DNA from: Luteimicrobium xylanilyticum
GTDB taxonomy: Bacteria > Actinomycetota > Actinomycetes > Actinomycetales > Cellulomonadaceae
Assembly: GCF_009429125.1 (NCBI RefSeq)
Contig: NZ_CP045529.1
Span: forward strand, 3,534,001-3,598,000
Length of the DNA: 64,000 bases
Direction of reading: 5' to 3'
Numbering within the stretch: position 1 is the first letter of the stretch; each line of letters begins with the position of its first letter. The position numbers and the translations under genes are program-made. The notes below the pieces were generated by a model. It had not been told where the DNA came from and did not search any database. It saw only the letters and a program-made list of their open reading frames with translations. Below, piece by piece: positions 7,793-15,604 of this stretch.

Positions 7793-8817
7793 GCCCGGCC
7801 CCCCGTCCGCAGGCGCGGGTCGATCACGAGCGCGAGCAGGTCGACCGCCGTGTTGACGACGACGTAGACGAGCGCGCTGAGCAGCGCCACCCCGAGCACG
7901 ACGGGCAGGTCGCGGCCCTGCGCCGCCTGGAGCGCGACGACCCCGATCCCGGGCCGCCCGAACACCTGCTCGACGATGATGACGCCGCCGAGCAACCCGC
8001 CGACGAGCCACCCGAGGAGCGTCACGACGGGCAGCGACGCGTGCCGCAGGCTGTGCCGCACGCGCAGCGCGGTCTCGGAGACGCCGCGAGCCCGGACGCT
8101 CAGCGTGTACGGCTGCTCGAGCGAGCGCTCGACACCCTCCCGGAGCACCTGGGAGACGAGCCCGACGAGCCCGAGCCCGAGCGCCGTCGCCGGCAGGACG
8201 AGCGACGCGAGCCCGTTGGCGCCCGCCACGGGGAACCAGCCGAGCGAGAAGCTGAAGACGAACAGCAGCACGATGCCGAGCCAGAACTCGGGCACCGACA
8301 CGACGGTCAGCTCGACGCCGTTCGCGATCCGGCTCGCCCAGGGCCGGCCCGCGGTGCTCACTGCGAGCAGCACGGCCAGGACGAGCGCGACCGCGAGACC
8401 GGCCGCCGCGAGCTGCAGGGTGGGGCCGAGCTCCGAGACGATGACGTCGGTCACGGGCCGGTGGAGCTGGTAGGAGGTCCCGAGGTCGCCGTGGAGCAGC
8501 CGGGTCAGGTAGTCGACGTACTGCTGCACGACGGGCCGGTCGAGCCCCCACTCGGCCGTCACCGCGGCGACGGCCTCAGGGGTGCGCTGGGTCGGCGGCA
8601 CGAGCGCGTCGATCGCCGACCCGGGTGCGAGCTGCAGCGCGACGAACGCGACGGTCACGCTCGCCCAGAGCACGACGACCGCGCCGACGAGCCGGCGACC
8701 CACCGCGGCGAGCGTGGTCGCCCACGCCCGGCCGCGCACCCCGGAGGCCGCCGGTGCGGCCTCTCGGGCGACGGCCCCCGCGTCGCCCGCGGACGGCAGG
8801 AGCGTCGCGCTGGTCAC
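7789..8817 (-). CDS. Dpp/Opp-type ABC importer, permease (DppB-like)
   Basis: 342 residues. I start at GTG 8815-8817, which overlaps the stop of the substrate-binding protein gene (GTGA); the long in-frame extension upstream is a shadow. DppB features: the first helix VVVLWASVTVAFVALQLAPGS, then WGLDRPVVQQYVDYLTRLLHGDLGTS, an EAA-type loop with RARGVSETALRVRHSLRHASLP, and the C-terminal VVVNTAVDLLALVIDPRLR. Six membrane segments are expected. It forms the channel with the downstream DppC-like permease. Confidence 0.92.
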   Translation of the reverse strand: MTSATLLPSAGDAGAVAREAAPAASGVRGRAWATTLAAVGRRLVGAVVVLWASVTVAFVALQLAPGSAIDALVPPTQRTPEAVAAVTAEWGLDRPVVQQYVDYLTRLLHGDLGTSYQLHRPVTDVIVSELGPTLQLAAAGLAVALVLAVLLAVSTAGRPWASRIANGVELTVVSVPEFWLGIVLLFVFSFSLGWFPVAGANGLASLVLPATALGLGLVGLVSQVLREGVERSLEQPYTLSVRARGVSETALRVRHSLRHASLPVVTLLGWLVGGLLGGVIIVEQVFGRPGIGVVALQAAQGRDLPVVLGVALLSALVYVVVNTAVDLLALVIDPRLRTGGRA

Positions 8818-10499
8818 TTGCTCAGCCAGACGTCGTAGGCGCTCTCGGGGAGCTGGTAGTACGTCCGGAATCCGGTGCCGTGCACCTTCGACGACGCCGC
8901 GATCTCGTCCTCCGGCTCGTACAGCGGGAAGCTGTAGGCCTTCTCCTTGATGACGTACTGCTGGAGCGCGTCGTACTGCTCGGCGCGCTTCGCGGTGTCG
9001 GTGGTCTGCTGCGCGGCGGTCAGCCACCTGCTGAGCTGCGGGTCGGTCACGTTGGACAGGTTGATGAACCCGCCCTTGTCCGCCGGCAGCCAGTGGTACT
9101 CGATGTCGACGCCGTCGGGGTTGGTGTTCGAGTTGTCGTACGTGCCGTAGTCGTTCTTGGCCCGGTGCTCGTCCGCGACCCCGGAGTCGACGACCTGGAC
9201 GTCGAAGTCGATGCCCGCGTTCTGCTTGACCTGCGCCTGGATCGCCTGCAGGAGCGTGTCGCGCTGGTCGCGGACGTAGGGCTGCGACTGGTAGTCCGTG
9301 ATGGTGAGCCGCTTGCCGTCCTTCGTGCGGTAGCCGTCGGAGTCGCGGCCCGTCCAGCCGGCCTCGTCCAGGAGCGTGTTCGCGGCGTCCTTGTCGTTGC
9401 CGTACGTGCCCTCGAGGCTCTTGTCGTAGAAGGTCGGGTCCTCGGGAGAGACGGCGGACCAGGCCCGCGTGCGCTGACCCGCGTACACCGACTTCAGGAC
9501 GGCGTCGAGGTCGACCGCGTCGCGGAAGGCCTCGCGCACCCTGACGTCCGACGTCGGCCCGGTCAGCGTGTTGAAGTAGAGCGAGTAAGGCGTGCCCGTG
9601 TTGAGCGCGGTCCGGTAGGTGAAGGCACCGTTCTTCTGGAACTGCGCCGCCTGGGTCCCGGGCACGCCCTCGACGACGTCGACCTGCCTCGACTGCAGCG
9701 CGCCCAGCCGGACCGACGACTCGGGCAGGAACCGGTACGTGAGCGCGTCGAGGTACGCGGGGCCCTGGTGCTGTGCGGTCGCGGGCGCCCAGTCGTAGTC
9801 CTTGTTCTTCGTGAAGTCGAGCTCCTGGCCCTTGACGTACTTGGTCAGGACGAACGGCCCGGTGCCCGCGACGTCGGGCCCGCCGGCCTTGACGTCCGCC
9901 TTGGCGTAGGACTTCGGGGAGATGAGCGCCAGGCTGCCGACGTAGTCGAGGAACGGCGCGTACTTCTCCTTGAGCACGAGGGTGACCGTGTGGTCGTCGG
10001 TCGCCTTCGCCGACTTCAGGTGCGAGAGCGGGCCGGCCGCGCCGTACGGGCTGTACTTCGGGTTCAGCACCTGCTCGAGGTTCGTGACGACGGCGGCCGC
10101 GTCGAGCTTCTCCCCGTCCCAGAACGTCACGTCGTCCCGCAGGGTGAAGGTGTAGGTCAGCTCGTCGTCGGACACCGTGTAGGCGCTCGCGAGCCACGGG
10201 ACGTAGGTGCCGTCGTCCTGGCGGGCGAGGAGCTGCTCGTACGCGTTGCGCAGCAGCAGCTTGGTCTTGTCCTGCCCGTTGAGCTGGGGGTTGAGGGTGG
10301 TCGGCTCGGTCTCGACCCCCCAGGTCAGGGTGCCTCCGGCCTGCGGCGTGGACGAGCCGGACGCCTGGGTCCCGGCGTCGGCGCCGCCGGAGCAGGCAGC
10401 CAGCACCAGCGCGGCGGAGACGGACAGGGCGGTCGCGGCGAGCGCGGCCGGACGACGGCCCAGCGGGCCGTGCGATCTCGCGGACGTGGTGACGGACAT
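8814..10499 (-). CDS. ABC importer substrate-binding lipoprotein (SBP family 5)
   Basis: 561 residues with a lipoprotein signal peptide: basic N-terminus, hydrophobic core and lipobox LAAC with Cys36 as the lipidated residue, then a Ser/Gly linker. The mature part begins GGTLTWGVETEPTTLNPQ and contains YEQLL, DDVTFWDGEKLDAAAVVTNLE and SPKSYAKADVKAGGPDVAGTGPF, all typical of peptide/nickel-binding family 5 proteins. It would sit on the outer face of the membrane and define what the operon imports. Weak SD TGGAG precedes the ATG. The family binds peptides, nickel, opines and glutathione, so specificity is open. Confidence 0.93.
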   Translation of the reverse strand: MSVTTSARSHGPLGRRPAALAATALSVSAALVLAACSGGADAGTQASGSSTPQAGGTLTWGVETEPTTLNPQLNGQDKTKLLLRNAYEQLLARQDDGTYVPWLASAYTVSDDELTYTFTLRDDVTFWDGEKLDAAAVVTNLEQVLNPKYSPYGAAGPLSHLKSAKATDDHTVTLVLKEKYAPFLDYVGSLALISPKSYAKADVKAGGPDVAGTGPFVLTKYVKGQELDFTKNKDYDWAPATAQHQGPAYLDALTYRFLPESSVRLGALQSRQVDVVEGVPGTQAAQFQKNGAFTYRTALNTGTPYSLYFNTLTGPTSDVRVREAFRDAVDLDAVLKSVYAGQRTRAWSAVSPEDPTFYDKSLEGTYGNDKDAANTLLDEAGWTGRDSDGYRTKDGKRLTITDYQSQPYVRDQRDTLLQAIQAQVKQNAGIDFDVQVVDSGVADEHRAKNDYGTYDNSNTNPDGVDIEYHWLPADKGGFINLSNVTDPQLSRWLTAAQQTTDTAKRAEQYDALQQYVIKEKAYSFPLYEPEDEIAASSKVHGTGFRTYYQLPESAYDVWLSK

Positions 10500-10544
10500 C
10501 GGTGCTCCAGGTGGTGAGAGGGTCAGCGGAGAGGTCGGGGTGGC

Positions 10545-11153
10545 TCAGAGCCACTTCTCGAACGGACGAGGAGTCAGGGCGTCGGGCGGCGCGGCGACGA
10601 CGGCGACGGGGTCGTAGAGCGGGGTGTAGCCGGCGGCGACGTAGAGGCCGACGGCCTCGGGCTGCCGCGGGCCGGTGGTCAGGTAGGCACGGACGTAGCC
10701 GCGCTCGGCGGCCCGTCGCTCGAGCTCGGCGAGGACCCGACGGGCCAGGCCACGGCGCCGGTGCGCCGCGTGGGTCCAGATCCGCTTGAGCTCGGCCGTC
10801 GCGACGAGGGGCGTGCCGTCCGCGGCGTGGCTCTGCTCGCCCGCGCCCGGTGTCCGACGCGCGGGCTCCCCGAGCTCGGGCTCGGTCCGACGCCGGAACG
10901 CTCCGCCGGCCACGGGCGCACCGCCTGCCAGGAGGAGGACGAGGTCGCCGTCGGGCGGGAGGAACTCCTCGAGGCCCTCGGCACGGAACTCGGCGAGGTA
11001 CCGGGCCAGCGCCTCGGCGTCGAGCCCGTCGACGCCGAGCAGGTCGGCGTACCGGTCGCGGTACTCGACGAACAGCTCGTCGAGCAGGACCCTCGCGAGC
11101 GGGTCGTCGAGGCGGACGCTGCGGACCTCGAGCCCGGAGGCGACGGCGGTCAC
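10545..11153 (-). CDS. GNAT-family N-acetyltransferase
   Basis: 202 residues. I take GTG 11151-11153 (overlapping the DUF1684 stop as GTGA) as start because family homology begins with LEVRSVRLDDPLARVLLDEL. The acetyl-CoA loop is THAAHRRRGLARRVLAELERRA (R-R-R-G-L-A), followed by YLTTGPRQPEAVGLYVAAGYTPL, the usual C-terminal GNAT segment. It lies between DUF1684 and the importer binding protein in the SAM-IV operon and is the second acetyltransferase there. N-acetylation of an imported amino-acid-like sulfur compound is a reasonable but unproven role. Confidence 0.85.
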   Translation of the reverse strand: MTAVASGLEVRSVRLDDPLARVLLDELFVEYRDRYADLLGVDGLDAEALARYLAEFRAEGLEEFLPPDGDLVLLLAGGAPVAGGAFRRRTEPELGEPARRTPGAGEQSHAADGTPLVATAELKRIWTHAAHRRRGLARRVLAELERRAAERGYVRAYLTTGPRQPEAVGLYVAAGYTPLYDPVAVVAAPPDALTPRPFEKWL

Positions 11154-12076
11154 AGCGTGTCCATCGCGCCGAGGGGGTCCTTCTCCCCGGCCTCGACGGC
11201 GGACGGCACGTCGTTGCCGGCCAGCGGGCGGGGGCACGTGCCGTGGTCGTTGAAGTGCGACGGGTAGGCGGTCGCCCGGTTGAGATCGACCCGCAAGACG
11301 CCGTCGCGTGACGCCTCCACGTCGGCCTCCGGCACGTGCACGGCCCGCCACGCGGGGGCGCCGTCCGCGCGGTCGGTGAACGACAGCGTGACCCCGCCCT
11401 GGTGGCCGGCGACGAGCCCGAGCGTGGCGCCGTCGAGCTCGACCTCGCCGACCACCGTCACGTGGTGCACGACCCCCGGCTGGGCGCCGTCGACGACGTC
11501 CGCGCGAGGCTCCGCGTACCAGCGGACGGGGAGGTCCCGGACCTGGGCGGGGTCGAACGCGAAGGCGGGGACGGCCACCTCGTCGCCGGCCGCGACGAAC
11601 GCCGCGAGCGCGGGCGCCTTCGGGTCGCGGGTGCGCAGCAGGTAGCGGCCGGTGCGCAGCGCGAGCTCAACGCCCACGAGGTCGGCGCCCGCCGCACGAG
11701 GCGTCGCGCCTCCCGTGGCGCCGACCAGGAACGGTACGGCCGACCCGGCCTCCGCGACGACGACGGTCCGCACGTCCTCGACCGGGCGCAGAGTGTCCGC
11801 GTCGAGCAGGACGGCGCCGTGACCAGCCGCGGCCGGGACGCCGTCGTCGGGTCGGACGTGGGCGCCGTCGTCGTCGGCCCACCAGAGCCCGGGGACACCG
11901 TCGACGGAGGCCGGCTCGGCCCCCAGCCAGTGGTGCGCGGTCAGGGAAAGGACGCCACGGGGGGCCCCGAGCCCCGCCACGCGCTGCGCGCGCCAGGCGC
12001 GCCAGGCGGACTCCGCGACGTCGGCTGCGTCGGAGGTCGCGGCCGGGCCGGCGGTGTCGAGGGTGTCCGTGGTCAT
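11150..12076 (-). CDS. DUF1684 protein
   Basis: 308 residues from ATG 12074-12076, preceded by CAGGAG. The family pattern is visible: SAWRAWRAQRVAGL near the N-terminus, GVLSLTAHHWLG, then VDLNRATAYPSHFNDHGTCPRPL and VEAGEKDPLG at the C-terminus. DUF1684 members are soluble proteins of unknown biochemical function. No signal peptide or membrane segment is seen. Its position inside a transcript of monooxygenases, acetyltransferases and an importer, overlapped with a GNAT gene, implies a part in the same organosulfur pathway. I do not assign an activity. Confidence 0.85.
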   Translation of the reverse strand: MTTDTLDTAGPAATSDAADVAESAWRAWRAQRVAGLGAPRGVLSLTAHHWLGAEPASVDGVPGLWWADDDGAHVRPDDGVPAAAGHGAVLLDADTLRPVEDVRTVVVAEAGSAVPFLVGATGGATPRAAGADLVGVELALRTGRYLLRTRDPKAPALAAFVAAGDEVAVPAFAFDPAQVRDLPVRWYAEPRADVVDGAQPGVVHHVTVVGEVELDGATLGLVAGHQGGVTLSFTDRADGAPAWRAVHVPEADVEASRDGVLRVDLNRATAYPSHFNDHGTCPRPLAGNDVPSAVEAGEKDPLGAMDTL

Positions 12077-12117
12077 CGTGGTCTCCTGTCGCGGTGGGGG
12101 ATGTCGCTGGGGGTAGG

Positions 12118-13455
12118 TCAGGCGGCCGCGCGGGCCGGAACGCCCGGCCGGACGAGCCCGAGGTGGTCGCGCAAGGTCGGGCCGGCGTACTCGGACCGGA
12201 ACGAGCCGCGCTCCTGCAGCAGCGGCACGACCCGGTCGAGGACGTCGTCGAGCCCGTGCGGCGTGAGGTGCGGCACGAGGATGAAGCCGTCGCTCGCGTC
12301 CTCCTGGACGAACCGGTCGATCTCGTCCGCGACGTGCGTCGGGGTGCCGACGAACCCGCCGCGCGACGTGAGCTGGAGGACGAGCTCGCGGATCGACCAG
12401 CGGTTCGTCTCCGCGAGCTCGCGCCACTGCCGAGCGACCTCCCGCGGGTCGGCGTGCCGCACCCGACCGCGCGTGATGGCCTGGTTGTCGTAGTCGGGCT
12501 CGACGTCGGGCAGCGGTCCCTCCGGGTCGTAGGCCGTGAGGTCCCGGCCCCAGATCTGCTCGAGGAACGCGATCGCCGTCGGGCCGGGGACCTGGGCCAG
12601 GCGGATCTGACGTGCCGCCTCCGCAGCTTCTTCAGGGGTGTCGCCGATGGTCACGGTGGTCGCGGGGATGATCTTGAGCGCGTCGCGGTCTCGACCGTGC
12701 GCGGCCAGCCGGTCCTTGACGTCGCGGTAGAACGCCTGGCCGTCCTCGAACGTCGAGTGGGCAGAGAAGACGACGTCGGCGGTCGCGGCGGCGAAGTCGC
12801 GTCCCTCGCCCGAGTCGCCCGCCTGGAACAGCACCGGGTGGCCCTGGGGGCCGCGCGGCGTCGTGAACGTGCCCCGCACGTCGAACTGCGGGCCCGTGTG
12901 CTCGAACGGGTGCGCGATCCCGCCGCCCGCCTCCGCGTCCCACTCGTCCCACGAGTCCCACAGGGCCCGGGCGACATCGACGAGCTCGCCCGCGCGGCGG
13001 TACCGGTCGGCGTGGTCGAGGTAGCCGCCGCGGCGGAAGTTCTCGCCCGTGAACGCGTCGGAACTGGTCACGAGGTTCCAGGCAGCGCGACCCTCCGACA
13101 GCAGGTCGAGCGTCGCGAACTGCCGAGCGAGCTCGAACGGCTCGTTGAACGTCGTGTTGATGGTCCCGGCGAGCCCGATCCGGTCGGTCACGGCGGCGAG
13201 CGCGGCGAGGACGGGGAGCGTGTCGGGGCGCCCGACGACGTCCAGGTCGTGGATCCGGCCCTTGTGCTCGCGCAGCCGCAGGCCCTCGGCGAGGAAGAAG
13301 AAGTCGAGCTTGGCGTCCTCCGCCTTGCGCGCGAGATGCTCGAACGACAAGAAGTCGATCTGGCTGCCCGAGCGCGGGTCCGTCCAGACGGTCGTGTTGT
13401 TGACGCCCGGGAAGTGGACGCCCAGGTGGATCTGCTTGCGGTTCTTCGTGGTCAT
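12118..13455 (-). CDS. NtaA/SnaA/DszA-type FMNH2-dependent monooxygenase
   Basis: 445 residues, the length of the NtaA/SnaA/DszA (nitrilotriacetate/pristinamycin/dibenzothiophene-sulfone) branch of LLM enzymes. Diagnostic stretches: QIHLGVHFPGVNNTTVW, LDFFFLAEGLRLREHKGRIHDLDV, FELARQFATLDLLSEGRAAWNLVTS, DSGEGRDFAA and the C-terminal GGFVGTPTHVADEIDRF. This branch cleaves C-N or C-S bonds using reduced FMN from a partner reductase. It is the second monooxygenase gene after the leader peptide, 37 bases downstream of the first. In a SAM-IV-controlled operon a C-S bond substrate is likely. Confidence 0.9.
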   Translation of the reverse strand: MTTKNRKQIHLGVHFPGVNNTTVWTDPRSGSQIDFLSFEHLARKAEDAKLDFFFLAEGLRLREHKGRIHDLDVVGRPDTLPVLAALAAVTDRIGLAGTINTTFNEPFELARQFATLDLLSEGRAAWNLVTSSDAFTGENFRRGGYLDHADRYRRAGELVDVARALWDSWDEWDAEAGGGIAHPFEHTGPQFDVRGTFTTPRGPQGHPVLFQAGDSGEGRDFAAATADVVFSAHSTFEDGQAFYRDVKDRLAAHGRDRDALKIIPATTVTIGDTPEEAAEAARQIRLAQVPGPTAIAFLEQIWGRDLTAYDPEGPLPDVEPDYDNQAITRGRVRHADPREVARQWRELAETNRWSIRELVLQLTSRGGFVGTPTHVADEIDRFVQEDASDGFILVPHLTPHGLDDVLDRVVPLLQERGSFRSEYAGPTLRDHLGLVRPGVPARAAA

Positions 13456-13492
13456 GAGCGGGTCTCCGGTCGGCGCGACGGCGTGGGCGGGA

Positions 13493-14644
13493 TCACTGGG
13501 CGGCGGCGTAGCGGCTCGCGGGCCGCGGCAGGCCGAGCGTGTCGCGCAGGGTCGTGCCCGGGTAGGCCTGCCGGAAGACGCCGTCGGCCTGGAGCACCGG
13601 GACGGTGCCGTTGACGATCGCCCGCAGGTCGGTGTCGAGCGACGCGGGCCGCAACGTGAAGCCGTCCGCGGCGCCCGCGTCGAACCAGTCCTCGAGCAGG
13701 TCGGCCAGGTCGACCGCGGTCCCGACGTGGGTCAGGGACCCCTCGGGCAGCCGGCCCTGCTCGCCGCCGAGCTCCTCGAGCAGGTCGAGCCGCTCCTGAG
13801 CACTGCGGCGGTCCTGCCCGACGACGGTCACCAGGTCGACGAGCACGCGTACGGCGTTCGGGTCGCGGCCGGCGTCGCGGGCGATATCCCGGACCTCCTC
13901 GCGGATCGCGCGCGCGTCGTCCCGCTGCGTCGCCTGCACGCGCACGAGGTCGGCCCGGCGGCCCGCAAGGTCGAGGCTGAGAGGCGAGCCCGCGCGGACG
14001 ACCACGGGCGGGCGGCCCTGCGGCGACCGGGGAGTGATGGACGGGCCCTTGACGGCGAAGTGCACGCCCTCGAAGTCGACGTAGTGGAGCTTGTCGCGGT
14101 CGACGAACCGGTGGGTCGCCTCGTCCCGGATCTCGGCGTCGTCCTCCCAGGAGTCCCAGAGCCGCTCGACGACCTCGACGGCCTCCTCGGCCTCCCGCAG
14201 CGCGTCGACCTCGTCGGGGGCCGGGCGTCGACCGAAGACCGCCGCGGACGCGGCGTCCGTGGACCAGCCGAGCTGCCAGGCCGCACGCCCGGTCGACACG
14301 TGGTCGATGGTGGCGATCGCCTTCGACACGTGGAACGGCTCGGTGTGCGTGGTGTCGACCGTCGCGACGAGGCCGATCCCGGCCGACCTCGGGGCGAGGC
14401 GTGCGCTCACGAGTGCGGCGTCGAGGCGGCCCTGCAGGGCGGCCCCGCGCTGCGGGCGGAGGGTGAACGAGTCGTCGAAGAGCACGAAGTCGAGCAGCCC
14501 CTGCTGGGCGGTCGCGACGAGGCCGGCGAGCCGGGCGGCGTCGAACGGACGCGGCGCGACCGGGCCCTGCGCACGCCAGCCGCCGGCGTGCGCGCCGCCG
14601 TCCGTGAGGTCGACGCCGAGGTGAAGGGTGCGGGGTGTGGACAT
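13493..14644 (-). CDS. LLM-class FMNH2-dependent monooxygenase
   Basis: 383 residues from ATG 14642-14644, chosen because GGAGGACCACC immediately precedes it and LLM homology starts directly after (RTLHLGVDLTDGG). Family features: AAQQG-type helix then LLDFVLFDDSFTL, HTEPFHVSKAIATIDHVSTGRAAWQLGWST, and an LRDTLGLPRP tail shared with the next gene (LRDHLGLVRP). It is therefore a shorter relative of the NtaA/DszA branch. It is the first enzyme gene of the sulfur operon, 123 bases after the leader peptide. Substrate unknown. Confidence 0.87.
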   Translation of the reverse strand: MSTPRTLHLGVDLTDGGAHAGGWRAQGPVAPRPFDAARLAGLVATAQQGLLDFVLFDDSFTLRPQRGAALQGRLDAALVSARLAPRSAGIGLVATVDTTHTEPFHVSKAIATIDHVSTGRAAWQLGWSTDAASAAVFGRRPAPDEVDALREAEEAVEVVERLWDSWEDDAEIRDEATHRFVDRDKLHYVDFEGVHFAVKGPSITPRSPQGRPPVVVRAGSPLSLDLAGRRADLVRVQATQRDDARAIREEVRDIARDAGRDPNAVRVLVDLVTVVGQDRRSAQERLDLLEELGGEQGRLPEGSLTHVGTAVDLADLLEDWFDAGAADGFTLRPASLDTDLRAIVNGTVPVLQADGVFRQAYPGTTLRDTLGLPRPASRYAAAQ

Positions 14645-14767
14645 GGTGGTCCTCCGGGGTCGGCGGGTCCCGGGCGCGGCGGAGCGGCCCGGCATCCGCA
14701 CTGGAGCGGGATGAGGGATGGTGCGGGGAGTTCCGGGGGCGGGCCCCCGGGCTGCGGCGGCGGGCGC

Positions 14768-14878
14768 CTAGCGCGTCGTGGTCGCTGCGGGACGACAGAC
14801 GGTGGCCCGGCTCTGCGGAGCGGCAGGGCGGGGCGAGCGACGGACCGGGTGCTCGGCGGGCTGGTCGTGGGTCGTCAT
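14768..14878 (-). CDS. short leader peptide of the sulfur operon
   Basis: A 36-codon reading frame from ATG 14876-14878 to TAG 14768-14770, with a strong SD (AGGAGG, 14890-14885). The peptide is Pro/Arg/Thr-rich and ends SRATVCRPAATTTR with a single Cys at position 28. Actinomycete sulfur operons are often preceded by small peptides with a Cys-Arg near the end that are thought to sense charged Cys-tRNA. It lies between the SAM-IV aptamer and the first monooxygenase gene, so it could add a second, translation-dependent control step. Too short for homology to be decisive, but the SD makes translation likely. Confidence 0.65.
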   Translation of the reverse strand: MTTHDQPAEHPVRRSPRPAAPQSRATVCRPAATTTR

Positions 14879-14913
14879 CGTGTTCCTCCTGGCCCGTGGG
14901 CCTCGCGCTGGTT

Positions 14914-15016
14914 GCCCGTCACGGGGACGGGCCAGGTCATCACCCGGGGCACCCCGCCGCGGAGCGGGGTTGCCGTCCAGCCGGCCGGGGCCGAGGGGCT
15001 GGAACTCATGACCTGC
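14914..15016 (-). promoter_or_regulatory. SAM-IV riboswitch
   Basis: Read on the minus strand the segment matches the SAM-IV consensus of actinomycetes. P1 is GGTCAT pairing with ATGACC, followed by GAG; P2 is CCAGC pairing with GCTGG. Then come GGCAACCCC, a P3 ending GGGGTGCCCCGGGTGATGACC, and a P5 hairpin (GCCCGT with ACGGGC, 14932-14914). SAM-IV aptamers bind S-adenosylmethionine and usually repress sulfur genes. It starts about seven bases after a good -10 box, so the aptamer forms the 5' end of the transcript. Downstream, ACGGGCCAGG (14897-14888) can compete for the P5 strand and covers half of the leader-peptide SD. Confidence 0.9.
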
Positions 15017-15020
15017 GACG

Positions 15021-15049
15021 ACCGTAGGTTTCTTGAGCGATCTGGTCAA
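15021..15049 (-). promoter_or_regulatory. sigma-A-type promoter of the sulfur operon
   Basis: On the minus strand: -35 TTGACC (15049-15044), a 17-bp spacer and -10 TACGGT (15026-15021, TAnnnT). The predicted start at about 15014 falls exactly at the beginning of the SAM-IV P1 stem. Confidence 0.8.
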
Positions 15050-15145
15050 GAAAGAGAGTTGACCCGTCCGCCAGCTGGACGAGTGCGTCCGACCACAGGT
15101 CACACGGGGTGACAGAGAGTCACACCGTCTCGTGATACGAGACGT

Positions 15146-15547
15146 TCACCAGCTCCAACCGCGCGCCGTCAGCTCGAGCTCCTCGTGCAGGCGGGCCTCC
15201 TGCGCGCGGGGAGCGGCGGCGTCGAGCGGGGCGGGCGGCTCCACGACGTCCTCGTCGTCGACGCCCGCGAGCCGGCACGCCTCGCGGAGCAGCGAGTCGT
15301 AGGCGAGGACGGCGGCGCGCCAGTGGTGCGCGCGCGCGTAGAGGTCGGGGTCGGCCTCGATGCGGCGGACCTCCGCGGCGGCGAACGCGAGCCTGACCTG
15401 GACGTCGAGCGTCACGAGCGGGTCGACCTCGACCGCCTCGACCTCGACCCGCTCCCCCACGGACCCGTCGGCGCGACCGCGCCCGCGCTCGTCGTCGTGG
15501 CGGCGACGACTCGTGACGCGCCGCCAGAGGTCGTGCATGGTGCTCAT
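15146..15547 (-). CDS. small hypothetical protein
   Basis: 133 residues, unrecognised. The N-terminus is basic (LWRRVTSRRR) and the rest is acidic, with a helical stretch (VRLAFAAAEVRRIEADPDLYARAHHWRAAVLAYDSLLREACRLAG is divided here by no proline) and an Ala/Pro-rich linker before the tail. No signal peptide or membrane segment. An RBS-like GAAGGCGG stands before the ATG, and a TAGACT -10 box lies about 36 bases upstream (15588-15583). It is transcribed toward the sulfur-operon promoter but has no evident functional tie to it. Confidence 0.6.
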   Translation of the reverse strand: MSTMHDLWRRVTSRRRHDDERGRGRADGSVGERVEVEAVEVDPLVTLDVQVRLAFAAAEVRRIEADPDLYARAHHWRAAVLAYDSLLREACRLAGVDDEDVVEPPAPLDAAAPRAQEARLHEELELTARGWSW

Positions 15548-15604
15548 CGCGACCGCCTTCGGTCCGGCTCCTCTCCCAAGTCTAGGAGCGCGATGTGATG
15601 CACG

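Noticed and set aside
8818-10554. Upstream extension of the DppB-like gene as a 921-residue protein
   Set aside because: The extra part is the binding-protein gene read out of frame; the GTG at 8815-8817 overlaps its stop.
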